Shown here: positions 28,401 to 43,100 of the stretch, piece by piece
Layout: every line of letters starts with the position of its first letter
Position numbering within the stretch: position 1 is the first letter of the stretch
Origin: Capitulum mitella
Lineage: Eukaryota > Arthropoda > Thecostraca > Pollicipedomorpha > Pollicipedidae
Direction of reading: 5' to 3'
DNA: 64,000 nucleotides
Assembly: GCA_030062745.1 (NCBI GenBank)
Contig: CP099852.1
Location: 18,471,949 to 18,535,948 of the forward strand
Position numbers and translations under genes: made by a program
Notes under the pieces: model-generated
What the model was told of the DNA's origin: nothing
Databases searched by the model: none
Seen by the model: the letters and a program-made list of their open reading frames with translations, nothing else

Positions 28401-31400
28401 ACTAGCCACCAAACTCGCCATGGCTGGGCCGCTCAATATGATTTTCAGTTAGTGGAAGCAGAACCGACTTGGCCTTCAACTTCGTTCGTAACAGTTCTTT
28501 ATGCTCCTCAAGAAAAACGCCCACATGACATTTTCTATGGATACGGAAGCAACATGTTTTACCACGACTTAAACGTGCCCAAAATATATGATTTCCAGTT
28601 TCAATGCGGCGACGATTAAAATCGATAAACGATATAGAATGTGGTGACGACAAAGACGTTTAACAGACAGAAAGGGAAAACCATCCTGTTCGCTCGTATA
28701 GACCTTTCGACGGAGCCACACGAAAAAAATCGACTGCCTGCGTCCGACGTCCGCCGTAACCTTACGGTTCACACCTCGTTCCAGGCCACGGACCGTCACG
28801 TCACGCAGCAGCGTCACAGCGTCACAACTTAACGGCATACGGCTGACGAGCGAGGTGCGAATCACGTGAGTCGGGTGTCAGTTGGCCGCAGATGGAAAAT
28901 ATGGTAGCTCACTTGAGGAGGTTGTCCAGTTTCCGGTGCGCCTCCCTGTTTCCTGGCGGAAACAGCTTCTTTTGCTTTTTCAGGATGGAAAAGCTGTGCG
29001 CCAGGAAACTCTTGAACGATTCGGCTAGAGACTCTTGCTGAAAAGGAAAGAAAAATATTGCGTCTGATCACGCCGTAAACATTACACCAACGCAATCGTA
29101 GGTGTGACGCACCTTGCAGTATTCGCCCACACGACTATCCGCATCCCATTTTCTATTTACCTCTCCGAGTTCCGAAGGTCTGGGGCTGGTAAATATTAAT
29201 TACGCAAGCCCATGCAACTTGAGGTGCCGCGGCTAAACCCCGCAGTTTTGCATCCCGCGACGTTGTTTGTCAAAACTTTTCCACTAATTTCTGCCCGTCA
29301 GCTGTCTGACGTTCGCGACCTACAACGGGAGCCAGCAGGCCTCTAATTGCGGCAGCTGCGGAGAAGAGTAATGACATAGCATGCGGCGATTCACAACAAA
29401 CACGAGCAGCAGCAGGTTAGCTCGAAAGAAATGCGCCCGTTTCTTCCCTTACCGGCGCACCACCGAACTGTTGCAAGACAGCTTTTACCGGCACCATGAG
29501 TATCCACGCCTGTTCGTCAAATCTAGTCCATTGACCACATTACCACAGCTGAGATCACATCATGGACACAGCATTCGGGATCAAAGCCTGCATCTCGTTT
29601 TCACGCACGTATCCGTAGCGCGTCCGTCCTATGATGCGTAAGCAACCCAGCCATTACCTTGTGTACAAGACAACAATTTTGATTGCCTATCGTCCTGTCG
29701 CAGCCGTCTAATCTCAGGAGCAGGCGGACAGCACGACAGCATTCGGCTAGTCGCAGATCCACTTGCACGCCGGCAGTCCGCCCAGAGGCGGTACAACATT
29801 CTCGGCGAAAACCTTGCCGCAGCATGTCCGGGGACAGTCTCGCTATTTCCTTCTCGGAACCCGCGGCCGTGCTCATAGGCTGCTCATCTTCTACGACAAC
29901 AGCCGGCCGATCACTATTCCGCGCTGCCACCACACGTCGCCGTCGCCTCCGTTCGCAATTCCCGACGCCAAAGACTAGCCCCAAGCAACGGCATCTCCGG
30001 GCTGCCAGAGCGCGGCGTGTATGTAATAGTGAAGCTTTCAGGTGTCTGTCTTTCCGACGGGCCTCGGCAATAAACGCACAGAGACGGGATCCGCGGTCTC
30101 AGGAAAGCTGCCATGCCCGGCCTTATCTAATCAGCACCAGGAATATGTGGTTTGATGCCATTGGGACTGGCACCGGCGGTCAATAGCGTCGCATTGCTAT
30201 GAGATGTCACAGAATGCTGTGAACGAGGCGCAGAGTTAGAGAAAAATGGAGAGAGTAGGAGGTAGGTGAGAGAGAGGGAGAGAGAGAAATAGAGAAAGAG
30301 AGCCAGAGGAAAGAGAGAGAGGGTGAGATAGAGAGGAAAGGAGGAAGACAGGCAGATATAGGGGCGGACAGCGACAGCGAGGGAGAGGAGTGAAAGAGAG
30401 AAGAGAACGAGAGAGGGTGAGGGAGAGAGAGGGGGACAGAGGGGGAGAGAGTCCTCACCTCTTCGTAGGTGAGAGCGTCGTCCGTGAACTTGTCGTTAAG
30501 CTGCTTCAGAATCTTCAGCAGCAGGCGGTAGTCTAGGGCGCTTTCCTGGTGCTGCTCAGCATAGGCGAGCCACCGGCAGACCTGCGGCATCGAACCGCTG
30601 CCTTTGGACCGGCTCGGGACGGTCTCTTGCTTTGTCGTCGCTCTCAGATAATCGCGGCGTCGTTATATCAAGGAGCCCGCAACTATACCACGACCAGGTC
30701 AGAACGACGCGATGAGTTTTATCTATTTCACAACGCATTTAGCTTTCTTGCTCAATGAAGACCGTGCCGTCCGCGCTACCGTTTCAACAGGTAAGAAGTG
30801 ACCGTTGGCTGTGTAATTACCTACCGGCCATGTGCATCGTTTGTTACGTTCATGTTCACCGTTTTTCAGCTGTTGCACGCTGCATCTTAACGACCCAAAT
30901 GTCGACGCCTCCTGAACCCTGCGCTACTGCGTTGCAGCCAGCGCGTTTCAGACGGCTGGTAAAAGAGGCCGGCCAACGAACCGCGCGAACCAATCTCCCA
31001 ACTCTTACAAACAAGCAGCCCGAGTTGGTGTAAATCCCACCCCTGTGTTTTCCTTCCCTGTTCCGCAAGAGCAGGCTCACGTTTCCGCGGAAAATCTCGC
31101 TCACCGATCAGCATCGTTTCCGTGATTGCTGGCGCAGACCTGGTACCAATGCTGGTCACTGAAACTCGACTGGCAGTACCTCCATGATTCCGTGGTCACG
31201 CGCTGCTGCAATTCCGTGACACGGTGGGCACGGCTAGCCAGATGATATGGTGCCGTGCAAATGGCCCGTTGAACTTCTTAACGCCAAATCCGAGACTACA
31301 AGCCCGTATACCGCACCCAAAGGCTGCTATACCATCCCGTGATGCTGCGGCCACGGCATGCTCAGACTCTGACACCGTACCGACGACAGCTATATCTCCC

Positions 31401-34400
31401 TCACGCTGTTTGCAAGGCTCAGCAGAGCTCCGTCGCGTCCGACTCACCGCCTGCTGCAGCTCGGTGAGGTCGCCCTGCACCGCGTGCTGGTGCAGGATGG
31501 TGGTCGCGGCGGTCGGCAGCTCGCCACTCCACTTGTGCGACGAACCCTGGCGGCAGTTGGCACGACACGTTGCCATGGCAAGCGGCTTCCGGTGGACGTC
31601 ACGGCTAGGTCAAGGCGGCAGCGCAGTCTTCCGAGTATAGGTGTCAGAAAACATCCTTGCCGTACATCACGGGAAAGTCTGGTAACGACAAACGCCGACA
31701 AAAACGTGCTTCCTGGAAGACTGAGTGTCCCAATGTTGCTCAGCTCCACAGGCGACACGGGAGGAAACAGTTTATTGCCTCCCGACGCCGACTTCTAACA
31801 AAAGGAAGACCTGACGATGTTATGGGATGGCTTTGATCGCAGGGATGTCGCCAGAGTGGTGTAAATGCCACCGAAATGTCACGAGAGGTAGGACGCCGAT
31901 AAGATCAGAGCAGAGTGTCAGGCCATCCCGGAAATTTGTCGGAAGGTGATAAACTATTTCAGAGGGCACGTTCCGCTGGGAGGCGAGGAGAGCATCACAC
32001 CACGGTTACTGAACTCAGAGCCCATGATGGCACCGAACTACGGGGGTTTAGAGGTCGATGAAGTGAGAAGCGCAAGGTTATACCGCATTATGGCAATATA
32101 AATGCATTTAACCCTGTTCCGTGTTGGGTAGCCGGGGGGGGGGCTGATTCTGTTCCCCGTCAGTTCTTTGCTCGCCATTCCCGGGGTTTCGGAAGTTGTT
32201 TCACGAAATTTTTCGTGACTTTTCCTAAATGCGTTTGTTACATGCTGTGATAAAATTTCAAGAATTTACCTCCTACAGAGACAATTCCAGGACTCCGTTC
32301 ATGGAGGCATGTTTGGTGAACATCGCGCTTTGTGGAGTAATATTTTGCTGTTACACGCCATGTACTATTTTGATGTCTTTTATAATGTCGCGGACAGCTC
32401 AACTGATCGGAATGTCTATAATCTGCACAATTTCAAGTATCAAGAAAAATTTTGGCCTATGCCGGATCCGGGGGCATGTGAAGAGGGTATTCAAATTTTC
32501 TTATTCCTAAGTTATTGTATGAATAAAATAAAACCATCGCGTGATATAGACAAATTTAACCCGATTTACGAATGTAATTCGCGTATATATGCCGTCAGGA
32601 GCGTCCGCAGGCGTCGCCTTTAGGGCACACATCAGTGGGCCTATCAGACATCTGGATCTGTGTGATTGGTTGTGCTAGTTCCATGTATATTACGATCAGA
32701 TACCATATATTCCGGTGAAAACATAGATCAGTAGCGGCTCTTAGGCAATTTAAAAAGGGTATCTTATTTTGTCGTATTCCTAAAAAAAAACTATGACTCA
32801 ATTTATCATACAGAGTGTCATCCCGCTTCTCCTGGTAATTGGATTCGCTTATGGACATCTGTCATATGTATATGATATAGCATGTGACGCATATAGGAAT
32901 ATTTTCCGAACACAAATGAGCTCGCCAGACTCAAGATATGTTGTAGAATAAATTAAGATTTCCCAAAACGTATACCCCTTCCAATCAGTTGTTGGTAGAA
33001 TGACATGAATTAAAACGAAATCGGTCATAAAATGTGGTCAGGACGCTCGTATAAGTGAAACCCTATTTATGCCCCCATTTTCACTCCCCTTTATTCCCCT
33101 TTTCAAAGTTTACAACGTTTCTTTTTTCCAAAATGCAAATCCTGCTACAGGCTATTGAACGCCGTTTTCCGCTAGGAAATTGGGCCTATAGTTATCGAGA
33201 TCGCAGGGGGCAGAGTCTGCCCCGCCCCCAGCACGGAACTGTACGTAGCGGACAGGGACACGGAACACGGTTAACGGACGACGCAAACGCTTGCAACGCT
33301 TCGGTTCCATTTTAAAGGAAAGGTTGTGAAAGATTATGTTCAAAGTCATGTGCAATGAAAACGATTTTCTCCTACTCGGATTCTGCCCGAATATTTTATG
33401 ACAGCTGATCTGCCTTGTGTTTGGGCCTGGGATGACAAACGGTTGTACTGCGCCATGGAAATCATGTACAGCTTTCGGCCCACGAGAAGAATAATTACCT
33501 TCGAATGTAAACCGTAGTGTAGTCAAAGGGGGTCAGGGGGATGAGCTGCCCCTCCCCTTGGTAAGAACAACTGCCCTCCCCCTCCTGTGGTAAGAGGTTT
33601 CCAAAGATTGGTTGTCGTAAATGATTTTTTTAAAAGGCGAAAAAAAAATGAAAAGTAACACGTTTTTATTGTCGACGGCTCCAGGTTTGATATTTGCAGT
33701 GGTAACAGAAGTAACGAACATTTCTGTTTTAGCCTTGACCCCGCCGTACGAAAACTCTGGCTACGCTGCTGAATGTAAATAATCCGCCAATATCTGGGGA
33801 AGCTAACCATATCAGTGTAGTTTTGCTACTGTATCTTACCCGGAACATCGAGAGCTCGTGCTTGATGAACACTTCAAACATTTTCTGCTGCTGAACAACT
33901 TCAGACCAGGTGTCTTCCTCAGAAAGGCCCCTGAAAATGGCGGAAATTCTCTATCCCAGCATATCATTAACTCCTTAGACGAAATCCTTTACACAGGCCA
34001 TGAAGATAGACTCTACATACGCTCTACACGCTCAGCCTAGATTCTTCGAACTGGTGGACACATAACCGGCACGTTCAAAAGGAATACTCGAGTTCATCAA
34101 AGCAAGGATCCGTCCAAACGGCGCCGTCCACCGCGGCGTGCACGCCGGCTGCCAGCCGTGCGCGCGAGGCGGCCGGTTCGGCGTTTACCGGTCCTCGCGA
34201 GTTGAGAGCCACATCTTGAGGTGAATCCGTCCCTGCACGGCCGACTTGGACGTGCGACCCTCCAGCGTGAACCACTGGTCCAGGCCCGTGGACGGGATAT
34301 CCTGGGAAGAAGGTCTCTCGCGTGTATCGCACATTCTTGTAACGATAAAAATCAGTACATTAGTATCAAAAATATCCAGTGCAGCAACAACATTTCTCAG

Positions 34401-37020
34401 CTATCATCAACAACTTAAAGACAGTGCGACAGCATAATCATTATTCACACAGCACATTACATCATATTATAAATATATACGACATATTTGCCAAATAACA
34501 TTATACTGTATGCCGAATAATACTAAACAGAACGTTTTAGAAAGTTTCCATTAATTCGGAACTAGGACCATGTCTTCATAACTTCATGGAAGGTAGCCAA
34601 TATTCCATGTCATGGAGCGCTAGCCTAAAGCAAGGGTGCACATTAAGCATCAGGACTACAGATTTGCTAGTCTTATTTTCATTTCCTTGTATGTAAAAAC
34701 CGGGGCTTTCTGTCTTCAGGAAAACCATGTTTTTATAGAGCAATAATTAAGGCTTGTTGCAGTACTTTGCCAACATTTACATGACGCCAAATTCCAGATT
34801 TATGTGTTTCGTAGAGTGGAGCGTACGGTTGACGACGCAATGGCCTTTCGTCACCGAACAACAATGACTCATAAGTTCATGGAAAACGGCGTCATATTTC
34901 TCATATTTATGGGGTCTACCGCATTCAGGCTGATATATTATCACGAAACGGACAAACTCGAGTACCAAATGGGTACTTGACGGGTCATTGCCGACACAGG
35001 CGGAGTCGTGTGGCACCTGAGTTGATAGCGATTTTGATCAAAGGCGCCGTGATCACCGCCGTTTTAATGAATGGTAACCTTGATGTACTGCTTTCATGCG
35101 ACAGTAGTGTTCACATATGCTGAATGGACAGTTGGAGAATGCACACCTGCAGTTTGTTATCGTACACAATGGCTGCTGATAAAACCGAGTAACATCGCAC
35201 CGGTTATCCTGTTACCAGTTTGCAATGGCAATTGCTAAGGGTTAGTACGTTTTAAAAGGATATTGCTGCATTGCTAAAGTCTTGTTCACGCTCTTACATA
35301 AAACATCACGTTGTGTGCTGTGATACTGCTTCGGCGTGTAATACCACGTCCAGAAAAGGCGAGTCTCTACGATCAAAAAACCCTAGACGGAACTTCAAGT
35401 GACGCAAAATATGCTGCAGTGCCTTCCCATACATCCCATTCGACCCAACTGTCTGCTGGCTTTCGCCGTAGTCAGCGGCAGCGCAAGCATCCACACCAAG
35501 GGTGTCAATTTCTGTAAATGAGTAGTGCACCGAGTCTAACCCCACCCGCCAACGTAACCAAATGTGAGTTTCTCAACGGATTTAGCCCACTTTACTTTGA
35601 TCAACAGAAATTTATGGGTTTTTTGCTACTGTGAATCAAATAAAAAATATATATATGGAAGATAGATAGATACATCATGTTATGTTTTATTCTATTTTGT
35701 TCTGCCTGTATCTGGTCTATTGCGGCTATTCTTTTCCTTATTATTGCCCACTTCTCTTTAAAACCAGCACAAAAAATTGGGGGCCCAAACCAACATTGGA
35801 GGTGCACAAATCAACATCGGAGGGGCCAGGGCTCTCTCAAAAAAATACAGATTGACACCCCTGGTCCACGCAACCACGCAGGCGTCGCACACCGAATTTG
35901 CCGTTTGTTTTAGATCCTGCAATGCGCTGATAACAAAAAAGGGCAGTTGCAGCTGAGTCCTACCAGCGTTGTCCAGTTTTAACACGAACCCTTTCGTGTT
36001 GCGGGCAGAAAAGTCTCAAAATGGCCCAGTCCTCGCCCACTTCAAAATCGTTTCTACAACTGTGCTGTCGTGAACGAGCACAGTCAACACGGCTTCGTTT
36101 TAGCCGGAGTTCGGCGTGGTCCGGTCCAGTGTGCGGTGCCGCCCAGGCTGTCGCATACAGGCGCGGCCGACACGGCGCCGTTTTGACCGCCGTTCGGCGC
36201 GGCCCGGCCCGGTGTGCGGCGCACCTGCAGGCTGATGTTGACGCAGCCGAGGAAGTCGTCCTGGCCGCCGGAGCCAGAGCGGGCCGACTGCGCCACCTGC
36301 TTGAAGAAGCGCGCCATGCCACGCACGCCCTTCACCTCGTTCAGCTTGCTGACGGCGTCGAGCACCGAGGTCTCGTCGTCGTGGTCCCTGGAGAAAGGTC
36401 AGGTCGGGTCAGGCCGTACCAGGGCGAGGCAGGTAGGACAAGGTTATCCCAGGTTCAGAATAGGTGGGATCTGGTCAGGTCAGTCAACCAGGACAACGCA
36501 GGTCACGAGGTCTCAGGCTCAGAGCAGATCAAGGCAGGTCGGGTTCCACCAGGTCAGGTCGTTCAACGAGGACCACGCAGGTCACGAGGTCTCGGGCTCA
36601 GAGCGGGTCAAGGCAGGTCGGGTTGCACCAGGTCAGATCGCCTGACACCGCTTCATCAGCAGCTATTTCAGTTCACCTTTCCGGGTCAGAACAGACATGT
36701 CCACGAAGTCACGGCTCGCCAGCAGGCAAAGGGCAGCGACCGCTCCCGTGTCGCCTGGGAGTTTAATTGGGCACGGACGTCACGTTGGAGCGGACCAAAC
36801 TCGATTTTCGGCGTGGCGTCTCGTGAAAATTGGGTGCGGTCCGGGATTCATGCGGTGACAGGTCACGCCACAGAGCGCCGGTTCGGGAGTGATGCAGCGC
36901 CTGTCACTTGCCTTCCCCCAGGACTTAATAAAGTCAAAAATGGTCTTTACAGGCTCCTGGGCCTTCGGAATCATTATGAAATAAAGTTTGTTATGCCAGG
37001 AGAAACTTGGGTTTCAACAC

Positions 37021-37052
<32 letters not shown>

Positions 37053-37102
37053 GTGCATATATCTATGTATATATATGTATATATCTACATCTATATCTAT
37101 AT

Positions 37103-37170
<68 letters not shown>

Positions 37171-40100
37171 TTTAGGGTAGGCTGCCCTTTTTAACCCTGG
37201 CTGAACGAGAGGAGGTGGATACCACCTCCCAAACGGCATTTCCAGGACCACGACAAAATGGCGCACGACAGCGCCGTGAAATTTGGCCCAGCTGATGATA
37301 CATTCATTACACATGTTTTGAAAAAAGAGTGCCCCCAAGTGGTCTCAGATCGCCGGACTATGACGTCACTTCTCGAGGTTTACAGGGGAATTTTTGCGCC
37401 AAATGTCGGTTTTTTGCTATTTTTGGGGCCATAGGTATGCCTAAACAGCAGGAAACGGCACTATATCGGCCAAGAACAGCAGTCCGCATGGGAGCAGGTC
37501 ACATTAGATATGTCACTGACCTTTCCAAGGTCAAACGAGGTCAATGGCCTAGATAACTCTTTTGGCATCGGAATGTTCCTATGTAAATTTTTGGCACTGA
37601 ACATGATTTTACGCCTATTTAGCCCCAACTATGTCGTTTTTGCTCCGGCAAATCCAGTTGTAGTTCCCAAGCACACAAAGTCTGACCCGGCCTAAGAGGC
37701 CACTGGTTGACCTGACGGGGTCGACCCGGGTACCGTTGGATTCCTTACGCACACAGCTATTCCTCCCGAGGCGCTTACACAATTAGGGGCCGAAAGGCGA
37801 GGGGACGACTGGCGTCCCCGGCCCTGCTCGTCATCAGTGCGAATCAAAATCCCTTCCGTTCGGCGAGGGTTCATGTATAGCGATCCAAGAGTACGTAAAT
37901 CTAAAGCTTTACTTGGTGTGCCAGTGAAAGTGAAGTTATCAGTACCTTCTACGAAGCATTATAAAGTGCGGAATGATCTCTAATTGGTGAAGGATCTGGG
38001 CGGAGGGGCGACTTGTGCGTTCAGATCTGCCTAAACGCTGCCGGATCCTAAAGTGGGGACTACGAAGAGCAGACCCAACGTAAGAGGCCCCACACCAGGC
38101 ACAACAGAAACTATAAACTTATGAGGACTGGTAGCATTCAGGCATTCGTTCCTTGAATTTACGCAATGACCCTGTGGTGAAGACATCGACCAAAATAATT
38201 TGAGGGTTCAGGTAAGGGTAGGTGGTGGTGAGCACTTTGAAGACATCGATGAGCTTGCGTTTGCTGAGGAATGAATCCGAAATAGGGAAGCAGGAACGAT
38301 TCAGCAGCATTTAGGTGGGCCTGACCGCAGAAATCTCCCCCTCTCTCATCCAGATCCTTCACCAATGAGAGACTGTTTCTCACTTCGTGACTCTTTCGTT
38401 ATCATTGAAGGAGCAAGCAAAGCTTTAGATTTAGATATTCTTGGCTCGTTGTACAGCAGAGAAGAACAGCCCGCCCTAAATACTATGTTTTCGTCATTTC
38501 CACTGAAGATACACATACACATACATCTACACATACATATATATCACATCTTTATTCCTACATATATATCATATACACATCTTTACACAGGTCTCACACT
38601 GAATAAACCCAAGTTTCTTCCAAGATTTTTTTCGCAAGCATATCCCTCCAGTACGTATTGACGTAAAAATGCGGTTCATTTAACGCGTACGACCCTATCA
38701 AGTCACGTGATCGCTTTCCATGGACGAATTAAAGAGTCTCTTTAATGGCCATCTCACACGAGTAACACTCCTTGCATAGCCCATGTTGTAAAGTTGTCCA
38801 TGGGTTTCCCGGGCTTGCACAGGTACAAATTGGTAAATGTACATATACAAACCGAGTTATTACACTGTTCGAAAACGCAATAAAGGTCGGATTGAACAGT
38901 GTATGCAGTTGTCAATGCCACTCCATTAAACAGACCACTCTGCCTCGAACCTGAACAGCTTGAGATGAACGCCGGGTGTCTTCAGACATATTGATCACCG
39001 AGAATGGATGGATGGATGGATCAAATCGCCTGGCGGGGCCATTTTTACACGCTCGCCAAGTGGGATCTTAAGACGAGTCCCCCGTACTAACCTTTGAACT
39101 AAGAGAGGTAGAGCAACGCGGCAAAAACCAGCGTGTTGCTCGTCACGCAAGTGACTCAACAATATCCAATTTTTTGGTTTCAGGTCAAAAGGTGTCCTCC
39201 CAGACCACGGTAATAGCCTCAAAGCGGCCGTGTCAAAGGATATCAAAGTTTTTTTAGCCATATGGTTTCCAAATTTTTGGCAATAAATGAACTATGTAAA
39301 CACCAACGTATTGGTCGTTGTTTCAGACATCGGGAAATGTATGAGGTTTTGGGTCTAGGTCAATGGGTGACCTCTCAGGTCGCTAAAATATCATAATAGC
39401 TGAAATTTGCAATGGGAGGCATGACAGTCCCATTACGCTTTTTTCGGGTCACAGGAGACACGCAAGCAAACTTTGGTGCACCGGTTCCCCTCGGGATAGG
39501 AGGAGGTCGACTGTTTGGAGTCGCGGCCACCTTAGTTCCGAGGGTCACTGCCAGGGACGCTCAAGCCGTTGATAGGAAATCGCTCCTTCTCGAAAACCAC
39601 TCCATCTGGAGACGCCGAATTTGGTGTGCAGGTTGGCGGGCACACGTTCTAACCTGACATATTACTTTTGTGGCTGGGATAGTTTTTTAGGCCACCCAAA
39701 GGGATACAATCAAATTTCATATTTTCGAATTTTCGAATTTCCCTGGCGCAGCGTGACCTTGACCTACAAACTGGCTTCAAATTGCTTAAAACAGTGTTCG
39801 TCAAAATAATGCTGACGTGTTGGATCGTAACGTAGCATTCTTACAAGTGTAGATATCATTTATCCCGCATAGAAAACTACAATGGCGTTTGACATCAATG
39901 TTTGATATGCACGATTGACCTAGCCTGATCTCTGGCGACTCGCCCCTTCCCATATACTAAAATTAGGTCATTGACACCAGCGTTTATAAAAAGCACGCAA
40001 CACAACAATGCAGTAACCAATTTCCGACAAACGAAATGTATTCTTCGATTTGGTTAAAAACACCAGTGGCGTGGCGAATGACATGGCCTTGACGAAAAGG

Positions 40101-43100
40101 TGACAGGTCACGGCCTACTGCAAAGAATTTTGAAAATTTTACCCAATGTGTACAAATGTTTGAAATTTGGCTACAGCAAAAACAAGCGTTCCATCTTTCG
40201 CCGCTAAAAATTTATTTCGGAAGAAACCGCACGGAGTCTTGAAACGACCCCCGCCGGGCAAGGAATAACAAACTAGGACGGTAGCAATAAGAACAGAGTT
40301 CATGTCATCACCAAAATGCAGCTAACGAGCACAAAATGTCAAAAGGCATACGTTTGTAATTGCAGTTCGAAACAATTTTCTATTTTGATAGTCATCTCCA
40401 TGAGCATGCACAGGTAGCATATATCAAAGTACTGAGAAATTTAGAAACTTAATACCGAGAAACGTCCAGGTCTGTGGCTTTGCGATATCAATTTCAAGCC
40501 ATAGTATTTGGCTGAGGAGTGGCGCCCAGAGGAGCATGAAGACATTTGCGAGCTTACCATATGTCCAAGTGTAGCATGTCTGAAGATAAATCGTCGATGT
40601 CCCTGAAACACGGTTTCCTTCGTCATGACGCCGTATGCACTCATGCTGTATATTTGCATCAGCGCTGGCGAGGAAGGCTGTTTGCGAGCTCATTGCTTTC
40701 TAGACAAATGCTGGAGACACGTTACAAACAACGCCGTGGTCTCAGCACACTAAGTTAGGCTGAGAGACCTTTGTGATACTGGTTTTATGCGATCAAACGT
40801 CCCCATAGTTCATAAACACAAAACAGTGCACTGCAAGCATCCATAAATTAAACAATAGGTCCCAGAACAGTCATGAAATCATTCATTACCGGCAATTCCT
40901 GCCAATAATTGCAATTTCGTGACAATTAGATTTGCTAAAAAAAAGTTACTAGAAGTTTTTGGGACACTGATTCCAGATGTCATTCATTGATATTTTCTTG
41001 TATGCTTTCATGCATAAAACTGAATGTAAATCCCGGATTTATTACACATTAAAACACAGGTTCCTGGTCAGGTCAGCGCCAGCTGGTCTTTTCATACGTG
41101 TCACTCGCTTTCCCTGACAGAAACACGTCCTGCAGGCTGCCAGGCTACCGAAGGCTGCCGACTGGCTGCGGTTCGTGCGACTGCCGCCAGATGTCTCGCC
41201 ACGAAATTTGGCGTGCGCTTCCATTCAAATGATTAATACTTTTTAGTTATTCCTGTCTCAGCCTAACTCTCGCCAGAAGTCCATTGTCAAGATCTGCGTA
41301 TCGTCATTCGGTGATTCAATTAATGTCTATCGGGTAAAGAAAAAAAAGCTCATACGGCTTTAAAATCGACGTTACACAACCAAAACTATGTCCTGTGGTA
41401 TTAACAGATATTTACACGATCAAGATCGTTGCTGCCCCTAAACAGCACATATTAGATCAAGGCCATTAAATATCTCTACCGTCTCGCAAATACCGGAAAT
41501 TAAAACCAAGATACGCATTGCATTAGGACTTTGCTGATGCCTCGAAAACAAGCTAGACGACGTCATTTGCCATTTCGCCTCTCTTCTAAAGGCCGGTTCA
41601 CACCGTGAGCGGAGAGTGCGAGCGGATCGTAAACGCAGCGGAACGGAGAAAGATAAATCCTACCATGGGTGTAACACCGATTTGGCGTCAGCGTAAATTC
41701 CGGTTACAGCGGAGCGGAACATTCGTTATTTTTGCAATTACGACGCACGACAGCACGTATCCGTGCATCATTTTGCTTGCTGTGAGGATTGGAGATTGCA
41801 TGGGTGGTTGAGAGTGTTGTGACCGGTATCTTGAAGTATTTTTTGGAAGTATTTTTACGAGCTGAAGACACGCGTGATGAGGACATGCTTCTGTTATCAG
41901 CGCACTTGGAGGCCATACTGCAACAAACTTATGCAAACAAACACAAACTCTGGTTTATTTTGCTTTCTAGACTTCTAGACTTTCTAGACTAGACTTGATC
42001 TTCAGGAACATACAATGAAATAACACAACAAAACATTTTGTCACATTTGCCACAAAGGGCTAGTGAACTCCTGCACAAAGGCCATGCAGTACTTTGGTAT
42101 GCTCAATGTTGACAAAATTTTGGGTAGAACCAAAGATATGTTTGGCATCTTTTCAGACCTAGACAACAACACCTAATTTTTAGCATCATGCACATGACAG
42201 GGCTTAATGACAACTCAGCCTGCAAGTCATGCCACTTTCATAAAATCAGCCTGGTGCAGATAAATCCTAAATGTAAAATGCACACTCAGGACCACAAATC
42301 ATCTCAAATAAGCATGGATGCTTCAGCTCACTGTATACCAATAAGATCAATGTCTATAAGAGAACTGGACAACGCTTTAGACTGTTTGATAGTTACAGCT
42401 TGCACCTTAACCCTATTCCCGGAGGGCTAGACGGTATGGCCGATTCCCGGCAGGGGGGGCGGATTCGGCCCCCCCTGAGATCTCGAGAACTACTTATCCG
42501 ATTTCATCGCAACAAACGGCAATCGATTTGCCGTGACGTGAATTACATTTTTATAAAAAGAAATTTTCAAAATTTTGAAATTTGTGGATACAGGGGGGCA
42601 AAAATGTCAAAATGGGGGGTACTTTTTGACTTCTTATAACTCCGTTGTTTATGGACCGCTTTCGATGAAACTGGCATAAATCGAGAGATTATGAATAGGG
42701 CTTTTACCATGGGTATGCAAATTTGAAATTTTGAGAAAATTCATGGGCGTTCACAGGGTTTCAAAAATAGGGGGGTTAGTTTTCTAATAACGGAATGAAC
42801 AAAAGAGGCCAAAACAATTTTTTAGCTTCTGCTAGTCATGTTATGCGAAAGAAGTACAAATCGCATTACAATATTTGTATAATGTTAGCATAGGCGGTGC
42901 CAAGGACATAAAAAAGGGGGAACTGTCATGGTCACACGTTCTTCAGATCAACTTGTAGCCTTTGACCTTAAATGACCTCCAGTGACCTTGGGGCCACCTG
43001 GAATGATGTCGTGTGCATTCAGTATTATCTGTAAACGTTTTTAATCGGTTGAATTCACTCTATTCCAAAAAATTCATTTTTTGGCTTTTGCGATATAGGG

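Larger units (their letters stand above)
36643..40557. other. Rest of intron between exons 4 and 5
   Basis: Contains a TA microsatellite, a piggyBac-like element and an ACAT repeat (listed separately). An AGGTCA/TGACCT-rich block at 39350-39800 may be another old transposon without visible ends. Confidence 0.6.

Noticed and set aside
36021-37175. 384-codon plus-strand open frame
   Set aside because: It is the antisense of exon 5 joined to the 79-bp array and the TA microsatellite (Ile/Tyr repeats). No coding evidence.
38119-38383. Minus-strand frame with [20 protein letters not shown], considered as reverse transcriptase
   Set aside because: No YxDD, no neighbouring retrotransposon domains and no recognisable family; two competing frames.
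41740-42000. Open frame inside the Harbinger-like element as a Myb or transposase remnant
   Set aside because: Only 67 codons and no domain residues recognisable.
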